From contig PIVQ01000214.1 of NCBI GenBank assembly GCA_003354055.1, positions 1 to 10,034 of the forward strand: a stretch of DNA of 10,034 bases. The letters are read 5' to 3'. A program made the position numbers and the translations under genes. Below are positions 1-5,620 of this stretch, piece after piece (within the stretch, counting starts at the first letter, position 1; every line of letters starts with the position of its first letter). A model generated the notes under the pieces. The model was not told where the DNA came from, made no database searches, and saw only the letters and a program-made list of their open reading frames with translations. Source of the stretch: Desulfobacteraceae bacterium (GTDB lineage Bacteria; Desulfobacterota; Desulfobacteria; Desulfobacterales; Desulfobacteraceae).

Positions 1-686
1 GTGATCAGTTTTCTGGCGCCCTGTTTGAAACTGTCCTTGTCCACATATTCGGGTTTGATTTTTGCGTCGTCCAAAACCACCATGGCAATGATGCGTTTGG
101 AGGCCAGGACCGCGCCAAGACCGCCGCGGCCGGCGTACCGGGAACAGACGCCGTGGGGATCGGAACAGGCCAGACCCGATGCCAGAAGCCGTTTTTCAGC
201 GGCCGGACCGATGGTGACGCACCCGGCCCGTTTGCCGAACTTTTCGGTGAGCAGGTCTGATTTCTCATACACGCCTTTACCTTCAAGAAAACCGCCGTCC
301 ACAAGTTCGGTCTTATCCTTTCCGACGACGATGATTTTCCAGTCTGTATCTTCTGTTGGGGCGTCTTCAAGGACAATGCAGCGAAGGTCCTGCTGGGCCA
401 TGCGCAGGGCCAAAATCCCCCCTGCGTTGCTCTCTTTGATGCCGCCGGTCAGGGGGCTTTTGGCACCGATGCTCAGGCGGTGACAGCTGGATACAGTGGT
501 GCCGGCCAGTGCCCCGCTGCAAAAAAAAAGTTTATTATGTCGGCCCAGGGGGTCGCATTGGGCCGGTACTTCCTTGCTGACCATGCGGGTGGACAGGGTC
601 CTGCCGCCCAGAAGCACTTCTTTAGAATTGTCAGTCTCTTTCCGGGCTTCACCCGTGACCGTATTGATCCTTAAAATAGAAAACAT
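1..686 (-). CDS. Aldehyde:ferredoxin oxidoreductase family protein, N-terminal part (cut by window edge)
   Basis: This is the first 228 residues of a tungsten/molybdopterin aldehyde:ferredoxin oxidoreductase (AOR) family enzyme; the gene continues past base 1. Family members oxidize aldehydes (or reduce acids) with ferredoxin as electron partner in the cytoplasm of anaerobes. Visible AOR N-domain marks are KSPLTGGIKESNAGG at residues 76-90 and RYAGRGGLGAVLASK at 183-197, both matching conserved pterin-domain segments. The Cys ligands of the 4Fe-4S cluster lie in the C-terminal part of the family and are outside the window. The ATG at 684-686 is preceded by GGAG (694-697) with 7 nt spacing, and a good promoter lies further upstream. 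Full-length relatives are about 600 residues. The substrate cannot be told from this part; a benzoyl-CoA reductase BamB-like or other AOR subfamily role is also possible. Confidence 0.88.
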   Translation of the reverse strand, partial: MFSILRINTVTGEARKETDNSKEVLLGGRTLSTRMVSKEVPAQCDPLGRHNKLFFCSGALAGTTVSSCHRLSIGAKSPLTGGIKESNAGGILALRMAQQDLRCIVLEDAPTEDTDWKIIVVGKDKTELVDGGFLEGKGVYEKSDLLTEKFGKRAGCVTIGPAAEKRLLASGLACSDPHGVCSRYAGRGGLGAVLASKRIIAMVVLDDAKIKPEYVDKDSFKQGARKLI

Positions 687-728
687 GTGGCTACTCCAAT
701 TTGTTGTTTCTCAATGAGGTCCATATTA

Positions 729-743
729 AATGGTTTAACCATT
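729..743. promoter_or_regulatory. Palindromic operator candidate, GntR/FadR-like (TGGT-N3-ACCA)
   Basis: AATGGTTTAACCATT is a 15-bp inverted repeat with 7-bp arms around one central base. Its core TGGT-TTA-ACCA fits the TGGTnnnACCA pattern bound by FadR-subfamily GntR regulators (PdhR and LldR type). It directly abuts the -10 box of the AOR promoter, at the expected transcription start, which suits a repressor. A further AATGGT half-site sits at 756-761 inside the promoter spacer. The assignment to a regulator family is an inference from the motif. Confidence 0.45.
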
Positions 744-773
744 ACTATTACCCTCAATGGTCTGTTTTGTCAA
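744..773 (-). promoter_or_regulatory. Sigma70-type promoter for the AOR gene
   Basis: Read on the minus strand, a perfect TTGACA -35 box (768-773) is followed after 18 nt by AATAGT (744-749), a 4-of-6 match to the -10 consensus. An alternative reading uses TAATAG with a 17-nt spacer. It points at the AOR start about 58 nt downstream, and no other gene lies between. Confidence 0.55.
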
Positions 774-781
774 CAGATTTG

Positions 782-819
782 TGCCCCACCGCTGCAACAC
801 CCGGCGCCACCGTGGGGCA
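782..819. repeat. 8-bp inverted repeat upstream of the AOR promoter
   Basis: TGCCCCAC (782-789) and GTGGGGCA (812-819) are exact reverse complements separated by 22 GC-rich bases that contain the palindrome GGCGCC. It lies just upstream of the AOR -35 box, so it would not be in the AOR transcript. A protein-binding site or a chance pairing are both possible. Confidence 0.35.
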
Positions 820-1022
820 ATTACACGGGCTCTGGTGTATACAATGGAAACACGTTGTGGTCATCTCCTATCTTTACGGAAGCAATGAATTTCATGAACG
901 ATGAAAAAATCATAACTTCACGTTATAGTCACACCTGGACCTCAAGGCAGATCACCCCGCACTACCTTTTCCAGTCCTGCCTGGTTTGAAATCGGAACCG
1001 GTCAACTTTTAATACCATAAGT

Positions 1023-1037
1023 GCTCTCCCGGAGAGC
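1023..1037 (-). terminator. Possible terminator hairpin after the SnoaL-like gene
   Basis: GCTCTCC and GGAGAGC form 7-bp arms around a single base, about 59 nt beyond the stop codon of the SnoaL-like gene. On the minus strand it is followed by ACTTATGGTATT, which is not a good U-tract. It is therefore a weak terminator at best and could instead be a protein-binding palindrome. Confidence 0.25.
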
Positions 1038-1095
1038 CTCATTATCTTATGTAAAGAAAAAGACAGGAGCCGGGTATATTTTTTCGTCTCGTTTT

Positions 1096-1455
1096 TTAAT
1101 CTTGAGGGATCGGCAAATTATGCATTCTCAAAAAGGATAGCTTGTCCCAATATCCCCTTTGGAAAAGGATTTTATCATTTTTAATTTGAAAGAATCCACA
1201 TCCTCTGAGGCCGAGAGGGTCTTTCCATTCGAGAATTACCCATTCTCCATCTTCAAAAACATTCTCAATGATGCAGGTCATATCCGCTTGTGCAAATTCG
1301 GTAGAGAACATTTCTTTAATTAATTTTTTTCCTTCTATCGGATCGTTTACGACTTGATGGTTAACTGCATTATCAGCGTAAAATTCAGCAATCAAGTCTG
1401 CATCAGCTTTGTTAAATGCATCGACCCATTGTATAATTAATTCTTTTCGTTTCAT
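1096..1455 (-). CDS. SnoaL/NTF2-like (nuclear transport factor 2 family) protein
   Basis: A 119-residue single-domain protein of the NTF2/SnoaL-like cone-fold superfamily. Recognisable family segments are WVDAFNKADADLIAEFYADNAVNHQ (about residues 10-34, split here as a helix plus the YADNAVNH turn), the EGKKLIKEMF helix (41-50), the strand FEDGEWVILEWKDPLG (67-82) and the C-terminal signature QRGYWDKLSFLR (99-110). The family includes small-molecule cyclases, isomerases and many proteins of unknown role, so no reaction can be assigned. There is no signal peptide or membrane segment, so it is probably cytoplasmic. The ATG at 1453-1455 has only a weak AAGG about 10 nt upstream. It lies 83 bp downstream of the HD-domain gene in the same direction and may be co-transcribed with it. 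Its codons are AT-rich compared with cooS and acsB. Confidence 0.82.
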   Translation of the reverse strand: MKRKELIIQWVDAFNKADADLIAEFYADNAVNHQVVNDPIEGKKLIKEMFSTEFAQADMTCIIENVFEDGEWVILEWKDPLGLRGCGFFQIKNDKILFQRGYWDKLSFLRMHNLPIPQD

Positions 1456-1538
1456 CAGATTTTTACCTTATAAAAAAGAACACTGCTTTTCAGATAGTGC
1501 AGCTTTTTGTCTTGCCTGAATTAGCCTTGTTAAATCGT

Positions 1539-2111
1539 TTAATTGTTCTCAGTTAATATTTTTGTTTCGATGTCAATCAATGCTCTCAATTTCGAAGTTA
1601 GGTCATCGAACTCTGTGTATTTCTTTCCATAAGTAAGATTGAAATCATAATTAATAAAGCCTTTAGGATTCTTACCCTGTGTGTGTTGAAGAACAGTCTC
1701 TATCTTATCGAAAGCTTTTGCAAGCAAAGCCTCTTTGGATGACGCATTTTCATATTCATCCCATAATGCTAAAATTTCCTTCTTGAGTTTCTCTGGTAAA
1801 GAGGCGATCAGAAGTTCCAAATCTTTTCTCTCTTCTTTGCCTTTGTCCACTCCTTCAATTTGGTCTATTGCAGATATGTCTCCACTTATTGTTTCGCCGA
1901 GATCATGTATAATGCATATTTTAATCAGCTTTAATATATCAATATCAGGGTATTCCTTTTCAAATAACAAAACCATTAAACACAATCGCCAAGTGTGCTC
2001 TGCTGTACTTTCATGTCGACCATTAGATGTTCTTGAAGTACGAAGAGTATTTTTGAGTTGTTCAGCGTTTCTAAGAAATTTTAAAATACTTTCTAATTTA
2101 TCATCTTTCAT
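1539..2111 (-). CDS. HD-domain phosphohydrolase, YfbR/HDDC2-like (5'-deoxynucleotidase family)
   Basis: A 190-residue protein of the HD metal-dependent phosphohydrolase superfamily, closest in layout to the YfbR/HDDC2 group, which removes phosphate from deoxynucleoside 5'-monophosphates. The motif set is visible: R32-H33-E34, TAEHTWR (37-42, with H39), the HD pair H69-D70 in IIHDLGE, E73, D78 in SGDIS, and D135 in the later AFDKIET helix. H33, H69, D70 and D135 are the expected metal ligands. Length is typical for the group (about 190-200). Activity on dNMPs is an inference; the protein could be another HD nucleotidase. Start is the ATG at 2109-2111; GGAG lies 12 nt upstream, which is a long spacing. 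It is divergent from the Crp/Fnr-type regulator across a 205-bp gap and upstream of the SnoaL-like gene. The sequence is markedly AT-rich: only 14 of 60 bases are G or C in 1921-1980. Confidence 0.85.
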   Translation of the reverse strand: MKDDKLESILKFLRNAEQLKNTLRTSRTSNGRHESTAEHTWRLCLMVLLFEKEYPDIDILKLIKICIIHDLGETISGDISAIDQIEGVDKGKEERKDLELLIASLPEKLKKEILALWDEYENASSKEALLAKAFDKIETVLQHTQGKNPKGFINYDFNLTYGKKYTEFDDLTSKLRALIDIETKILTENN

Positions 2112-2220
2112 AATCCACTACATCTCCATTAGTTTTTTTATCCCATATCCAACAAATTCTGATAGCTTCTTATTGTTAATTCTTTAAATTTATCTGTATC
2201 CTCAGCAGTCTATCCTTTTC

Positions 2221-2247
2221 TTGAATCAAATCACTTTTTTATATGAT
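2221..2247 (+). promoter_or_regulatory. Candidate promoter for the Crp/Fnr-type regulator
   Basis: TATGAT at 2242-2247 is a 5-of-6 match to the -10 consensus and TTGAAT at 2221-2226 resembles a -35 box, but the spacer is only 15 nt. The -35 overlaps the short palindrome TTGAATCAA (2221-2229), which looks like two fused Fnr-type half-sites. The start codon is about 70 nt downstream. Confidence 0.3.
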
Positions 2248-2294
2248 ACATTATTATTTCATGGCAAAATACAAAATGAACTATCTGAAAGAAA

Positions 2295-2306
2295 GGACAT
2301 TTGTCC
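2295..2306. promoter_or_regulatory. Inverted repeat GGACA-TT-TGTCC in the leader of the regulator gene
   Basis: Five-base arms around a TT centre lie 10 nt before the ATG at 2317, just where a ribosome binding site is expected; no usable Shine-Dalgarno sequence is closer. It could be an autoregulatory operator or a small hairpin that affects translation. It does not match the classic Crp or Fnr half-sites. Confidence 0.3.
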
Positions 2307-2316
2307 CAGTTGAAAA

Positions 2317-2985
2317 ATGGAATCAATTAAACCGAAATTTGCAAGAAAGCTTTTAAGGGCAGTTGAGCGAAGAATCCAAATAGCACCGAATCAGATTAAA
2401 GAAAAAAATGTTTCAGCTGGAGCATTTATAATAAAACAGGGAGGCGATCCTAAGGAGGCTTTTGTAATTCTGGAAGGGAATGTGAAAATCTATCATGCCA
2501 CCTTGAAAAGCAATGAATACCTAATGGCTATTGCAGGTCCGGGAGAGATTGTAGGAGAATTGGAAATTTTAACCGAAGAAAAAAATCTTTGTTCGGCCGA
2601 AGCATTGATAAACTGTCGGGTCGCCGTGTTAGACAGGAATATATACAGAAAATGGCTGAATGAAGACCATAAGTTTGCATTACTGATGAATCAAATCCTT
2701 TGCTCACGGTTGCAGAAAATCAGCACAAGGGCAGCTGAACACCTGACTTATCCTTTAGAGTATTCTTTTCTAAAATTAATTAAAGCATCGGCCCTAAAAA
2801 AATCTTCTCAGACTATAAAAATTTCGAAGAATGAAATCTCAAGTTATTTGGGTACGAGTGTTAGGAGTGTCAATCGTATTCTAAAAAATTTGCACAACCA
2901 GAAGGTACTTTCGATTTCAAAAAACGAAATCCAAATTCTTTCTATGGATTTTTTAGAAAAGTTTCTGTCAATTCATGAAAATTAA
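2317..2985 (+). CDS. Crp/Fnr-family transcriptional regulator
   Basis: A 222-residue cytoplasmic DNA-binding regulator. An N-terminal cyclic-nucleotide-binding-like beta barrel spans about residues 30-118 (AGAFIIKQGG, FVILEGNVKIY, GPGEIVGELEIL), followed by the dimerisation helix (about 119-147) and a winged helix-turn-helix at about 165-210, with ISKNEISSYLGTS and the recognition helix VRSVNRILKNL. Aligned by GELEIL to E. coli CRP, the cAMP phosphate-binding Arg82 and Ser83 are Leu91 and Cys92, so cAMP binding is unlikely. Only three cysteines (92, 100, 129) are present and none are N-terminal, so an Fnr-type 4Fe-4S cluster is also unlikely. The effector is unknown. A stop codon at 2311-2313 fixes the ATG at 2317 as the earliest ATG start. 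It is divergent from the HD-domain gene, which is a plausible target. Its sequence is AT-rich like the two genes beside it. Confidence 0.9.
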   Translation: MESIKPKFARKLLRAVERRIQIAPNQIKEKNVSAGAFIIKQGGDPKEAFVILEGNVKIYHATLKSNEYLMAIAGPGEIVGELEILTEEKNLCSAEALINCRVAVLDRNIYRKWLNEDHKFALLMNQILCSRLQKISTRAAEHLTYPLEYSFLKLIKASALKKSSQTIKISKNEISSYLGTSVRSVNRILKNLHNQKVLSISKNEIQILSMDFLEKFLSIHEN

Positions 2986-3024
2986 CAATGAAAAGATCTT
3001 CCAACTTTTGATTTAAGTAGAAAT

Positions 3025-3088
3025 AAGGAGTTGACTATGTCTATCATTTTTCTCCCACAATGATGGATTTAAAGGGGTGGACTATTAT
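3025..3088 (+). pseudogene. Possible remnant of a gene start with a strong ribosome binding site
   Basis: AAGGAG at 3025-3030 sits 6 nt before an ATG at 3037, an ideal initiation region, but the frame codes only MSIIFLPQ before TGA at 3061. Dropping one base near 3052 gives a continuous reading, MSIIF followed by SHNDGFKGVDYY, that ends at TAA (3088-3090). This could be the decayed start of a lost gene, a leader peptide, or chance. No homologue is recognised. Confidence 0.2.
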
Positions 3089-3287
3089 TAAAAAAAGCTC
3101 AGTCTTTTTGAATTAAAATCCGACACAATGTACAGGGTTTGGAAGAAATATATGATGCTTATTTTTAAAGCTTTAATTGTTCTGAGATTACGTGCCGGTT
3201 TATATCAAAAGTTGAATTCAGAACCCAGAGCCGGGTAGGCCGGAAAGCAGCAGAAATTGATGTTTTTTTCATATCTTATGTAGTGGA

Positions 3288-3356
3288 GCGAAAAAGCGGT
3301 GTTGTTGAGTGACCTTAGTCTGAAGGTCAGCGGGACGCAGTTTCACAGCTTTTCGC
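3288..3356. ncRNA. Structured non-coding stretch, candidate RNA or mobile-element end
   Basis: GCGAAAAAGC (3288-3297) pairs with GCTTTTCGC (3348-3356) with one bulged A. The interval encloses a perfect 7-bp hairpin, TGACCTT/AAGGTCA at 3310-3316 and 3323-3329 with a 6-nt loop, and a mini-hairpin GCG-GGA-CGC (3330-3338). This nested arrangement could be a small RNA, but no known family is recognised and no promoter or terminator is evident. Confidence 0.2.
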
Positions 3357-3409
3357 GCAGCGGAATTATACCATCTTAGGATCGGCTTCAAAATTACTTA
3401 ACCTTTTGT

Positions 3410-3444
3410 TTCCAAAATCCCCTGTCTTTTAAGGGGTTTTGGAA
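3410..3444. repeat. Strong hairpin, 13-bp stem with one bulge
   Basis: TTCCAAAA (3410-3417) and CCCCT (3419-3423) pair with AGGGG (3432-3436) and TTTTGGAA (3437-3444); T3418 is bulged and the loop is 8 nt. Neither strand is followed by a clear U-tract, so it is not a standard terminator. It may be a dispersed intergenic palindrome or a secondary 3'-end structure for the acyl-CoA synthetase transcript. Confidence 0.4.
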
Positions 3445-3484
3445 AGAATTTAGGGTAAGTTATTTTGTAACGATTCCTTATCTT

Positions 3485-3533
3485 AAAAACAGTGATAGCC
3501 GCCTCCGGGTTGCCCGGCCCGGTGGCAGCTATC
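3485..3533 (-). terminator. Rho-independent terminator of the acyl-CoA synthetase gene
   Basis: On the minus strand GATAGC-T-GCC pairs with GGC-GGCTATC-type bases (3494-3503 with 3524-3533), a 10-bp stem with one mismatch. An inner CCGGG-TTG-CCCGG helix lies at 3506-3518. The stem is followed by ACTG and five T's (3485-3489). It begins 30 nt after the synthetase stop codon. Confidence 0.7.
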
Positions 3534-3563
3534 TGAAATCGACAATATCTACATGCGTTTACC

Positions 3564-5339
3564 CTATGCGTACATGCTTTCAATTTCGTTTTTATATTTT
3601 TTATGAATGATTCTTCTCTTCAACTTCATGGTGGGCGTGAGTTCATCCCCTTCAATGGAAAACTCTTCTCCAAGAATGGCAAATTTTTTAACCGTCTGGA
3701 CCCTGGCCAGGGTTGCGTTAACAAGATCCACCTGCTTTTGCAGATGATTATTGAAAGATGCACAGGCAGAAGCCTGGCCGGCATTTTGGGCAGCACTTTG
3801 GGCAGCAGCAGCTTCTTGAACAACTTTATCAGGATCCAGGGTAAACAGAGCCGTTACATAGTTACGTTTATCGCCGATAACAACCACCTGGCTGACAACG
3901 GGGATGGACTTCAGCTTTCCCTCTAAAATCTGGGGCGCTATATTTTCACCTCCGGAGGTGATGAGCAGTTCCTTTTTTCGATCGGTGATCTTCAAGAATT
4001 CAGTATCGTCAATTTTACCCACATCCCCGGAATGGAGCCAGCCATCGGCATCTATCGTTTCATCCGTTGCCTCTTTGTTTTTAAAATACCCTTTAAATAC
4101 ATGACGGCCACGCATTAAGACCTCTCCGTCCTGGGCTATGGATATTTCAGCACCCTTCATTGCGGGGCCTGCCCACCCTATTCTATACTTAAAGGGCTGG
4201 GGCAGAGACAGGGTTGCAGGACCTGTACACTCGCTCATGCCGTAAACCTCCGTAACGGGAACACCTAAGCTGTGGAAAAACTCTAAAGAATCCATGGATA
4301 TTGGCGCTGCTGTGGAAATGAACAACCGGCACCGGTCGAATCCCAGCTTTTCCCGAACTTTGGAAAAAACCAATTTATCAGCCAGGCCGATCATGGAGGG
4401 GGCTGGTAAATTTTCCTGCGCCGCATATCCGGCTTCAAGCCCCTTTTTCCTGGCCCAGGCCGCTATTTTTTTCTTTAACCAGGAATTCTGCACCCCGGCT
4501 GCCGTCATTTTGGCCTGAATTTTTTCCCAGACCCTTGGCACGCCGATAAACATGGTGGGCCGGACCTCTGTGAGGTTAGCCCCTAAAAGATCCATGCTCT
4601 CGGCAAACCAACTCGTACACCCTGTGATAGTGGGGGCATAAAGGCTGACAACCTGTTCGGCTATGTGACTTAAAGGCAGATAACTGATGAAATGATCCGA
4701 GTGATCAATTTCGGCCATATCCACGACCTGCTGCCCCGTCCAGATAATATTATCATGGCTCAGCATAACGCCCTTAGGATTTCCTGTGGTACCGGAAGTG
4801 TAAATGAGAGTGCAGCAATCATCGGGATTCTGGGCGGCAACCCGTTCATCCAAGGCCTCGTCTGAGACCTTCTCTGCAATCTTTGGAAGATCTTTCCACG
4901 AAAAAACCTGATCATCATCGTCAGATCCATTCATCATCACAATGGCTTTCAAGTCAGGCAGATCGTCCTTGATCTCTTTTATTTTTGCCAGTTGCCCGGC
5001 ATCTTCCACCACCACAATACCGGCCCCACTGTGCCCTGCAATATACAGGCATTGTTCCGGACTGCTTGTGGCATAGATACCGCCCGGAATCGCACCTGCA
5101 AAAATTGCAGCCATATCGCTTATAAACCACTGGGGGCAATTATCTCCTATAATATTAATGGCATTGCCCGCCTCCAGACCAAGGGCCATAAACGCCCGGG
5201 CCGTAGTTCTTATCTGATCGTAGTAGGCTTGCCAGGTTGTTTCTTCCCATTGCCCATTAATTTTGTTTTTTAATGCAATGCCGCTCCCAAATTTATCCAC
5301 CGTGTTTCTCATCACTTCCATTACCGTTCGTTTTTCCAT
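3564..5339 (-). CDS. Long-chain fatty acid-CoA ligase (AMP-binding), bubblegum-like
   Basis: A 591-residue ATP-dependent acyl-CoA synthetase that activates fatty acids through an acyl-AMP intermediate before beta-oxidation. The adenylation motifs occur in order: P-loop YTSGTTGNPKGV (180-191), VYGMSE (365-370), HSGD with D439 (436-439), ITDRKKELLITSGGENI (451-467) and the C-terminal LTPTMKLKRR (567-576) with probable catalytic K572. The N-terminal stretch GGIYATSSPEQCLYIA and the overall length resemble long-chain and bubblegum-type (ACSBG) synthetases rather than acetyl-CoA synthetase. An Ala/Gln-rich segment at about 507-527 precedes the C-terminal helices. The open frame extends 19 codons upstream, but the ATG at 5337-5339 is preferred because a GGGGGGAAG ribosome binding site ends 4-5 nt before it. 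There is no signal peptide. It lies downstream of acsB across a hairpin-containing gap, so it is probably transcribed on its own. The preferred chain length is not readable. Confidence 0.92.
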   Translation of the reverse strand: MEKRTVMEVMRNTVDKFGSGIALKNKINGQWEETTWQAYYDQIRTTARAFMALGLEAGNAINIIGDNCPQWFISDMAAIFAGAIPGGIYATSSPEQCLYIAGHSGAGIVVVEDAGQLAKIKEIKDDLPDLKAIVMMNGSDDDDQVFSWKDLPKIAEKVSDEALDERVAAQNPDDCCTLIYTSGTTGNPKGVMLSHDNIIWTGQQVVDMAEIDHSDHFISYLPLSHIAEQVVSLYAPTITGCTSWFAESMDLLGANLTEVRPTMFIGVPRVWEKIQAKMTAAGVQNSWLKKKIAAWARKKGLEAGYAAQENLPAPSMIGLADKLVFSKVREKLGFDRCRLFISTAAPISMDSLEFFHSLGVPVTEVYGMSECTGPATLSLPQPFKYRIGWAGPAMKGAEISIAQDGEVLMRGRHVFKGYFKNKEATDETIDADGWLHSGDVGKIDDTEFLKITDRKKELLITSGGENIAPQILEGKLKSIPVVSQVVVIGDKRNYVTALFTLDPDKVVQEAAAAQSAAQNAGQASACASFNNHLQKQVDLVNATLARVQTVKKFAILGEEFSIEGDELTPTMKLKRRIIHKKYKNEIESMYA

Positions 5340-5576
5340 GGTTCTTCCCCCCATATAAAAAATTGTCCGTATTAAAATTTCAGTGATAAAAAGCATCGCC
5401 CATAAAACACGGGCAACTTGGGAAATCCGTCAGTGCAAAAGACATGTTGTGGCGTATCAGTTCAGGAGAGGATACAAAAAAATGAGATCTCAAAATGTAA
5501 GTTTAATTTTAGATACCAAATTCATATCGGCTGTGAGAAGGAATGTCAATCAGGAAATTGACGAGGTAGGCAAAAC

Positions 5577-5607
5577 AGCGGCGAGGTATCGACGATACCT
5601 CGCCGCT
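5577..5607 (-). terminator. Terminator-like perfect palindrome after acsB
   Basis: Bases 5577-5591 are the exact reverse complement of 5593-5607, giving 15-bp arms around a single base (5592). It starts 13 nt after the acsB stop codon and on the minus strand runs into GTTTTG, a short U-tract. Position and stability suggest the end of the cooS-acsB transcript; with so short a U-tract it may serve mainly as a 3'-end stabiliser. Confidence 0.65.
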
Positions 5608-5620
5608 ATCTTAAGGTTAA

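Larger units (their letters stand above)
774..1095. other. Intergenic region without a recognisable gene
   Basis: No reading frame here has a convincing start, ribosome binding site or recognisable protein. It holds several inverted repeats: TGCCCCAC/GTGGGGCA at 782-789 and 812-819 (22-nt loop), TGTATACA near 837, ATGAATTTCAT at 885-895, an ATAAC/GTTAT pair near 911-926, and GCTCTCC-C-GGAGAGC at 1023-1037. It separates the AOR gene from the SnoaL-like gene; both are on the minus strand. Confidence 0.5.
2986..3484. other. Gene-poor spacer between the regulator and the acyl-CoA synthetase
   Basis: About 500 bases with no convincing gene. It contains a short start-like remnant at 3025-3088, a weak A/T hairpin AAAAAG/CTTTTT at 3092-3109 that might end the regulator transcript, the perfect 12-bp palindrome TTAAAGCTTTAA at 3165-3176, a structured stretch at 3288-3356 and a strong hairpin at 3410-3444. 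Frames of 30-50 codons exist but match nothing I recognise. Confidence 0.5.

Noticed and set aside
687..989. Plus-strand frame of 100 codons upstream of AOR
   Set aside because: It covers the AOR promoter and operator, lacks a ribosome binding site and has a composition unlike a protein.
3398..3583. Minus-strand frame of 61 codons
   Set aside because: It overlaps the synthetase stop region, the terminator and the hairpin at 3410-3444, so its apparent sequence comes from structured non-coding DNA.
5340..5396. N-terminal extension of the acyl-CoA synthetase by 19 codons
   Set aside because: The internal ATG at 5339 has a strong G-rich ribosome binding site and fits the usual start; the extension is not family-like.
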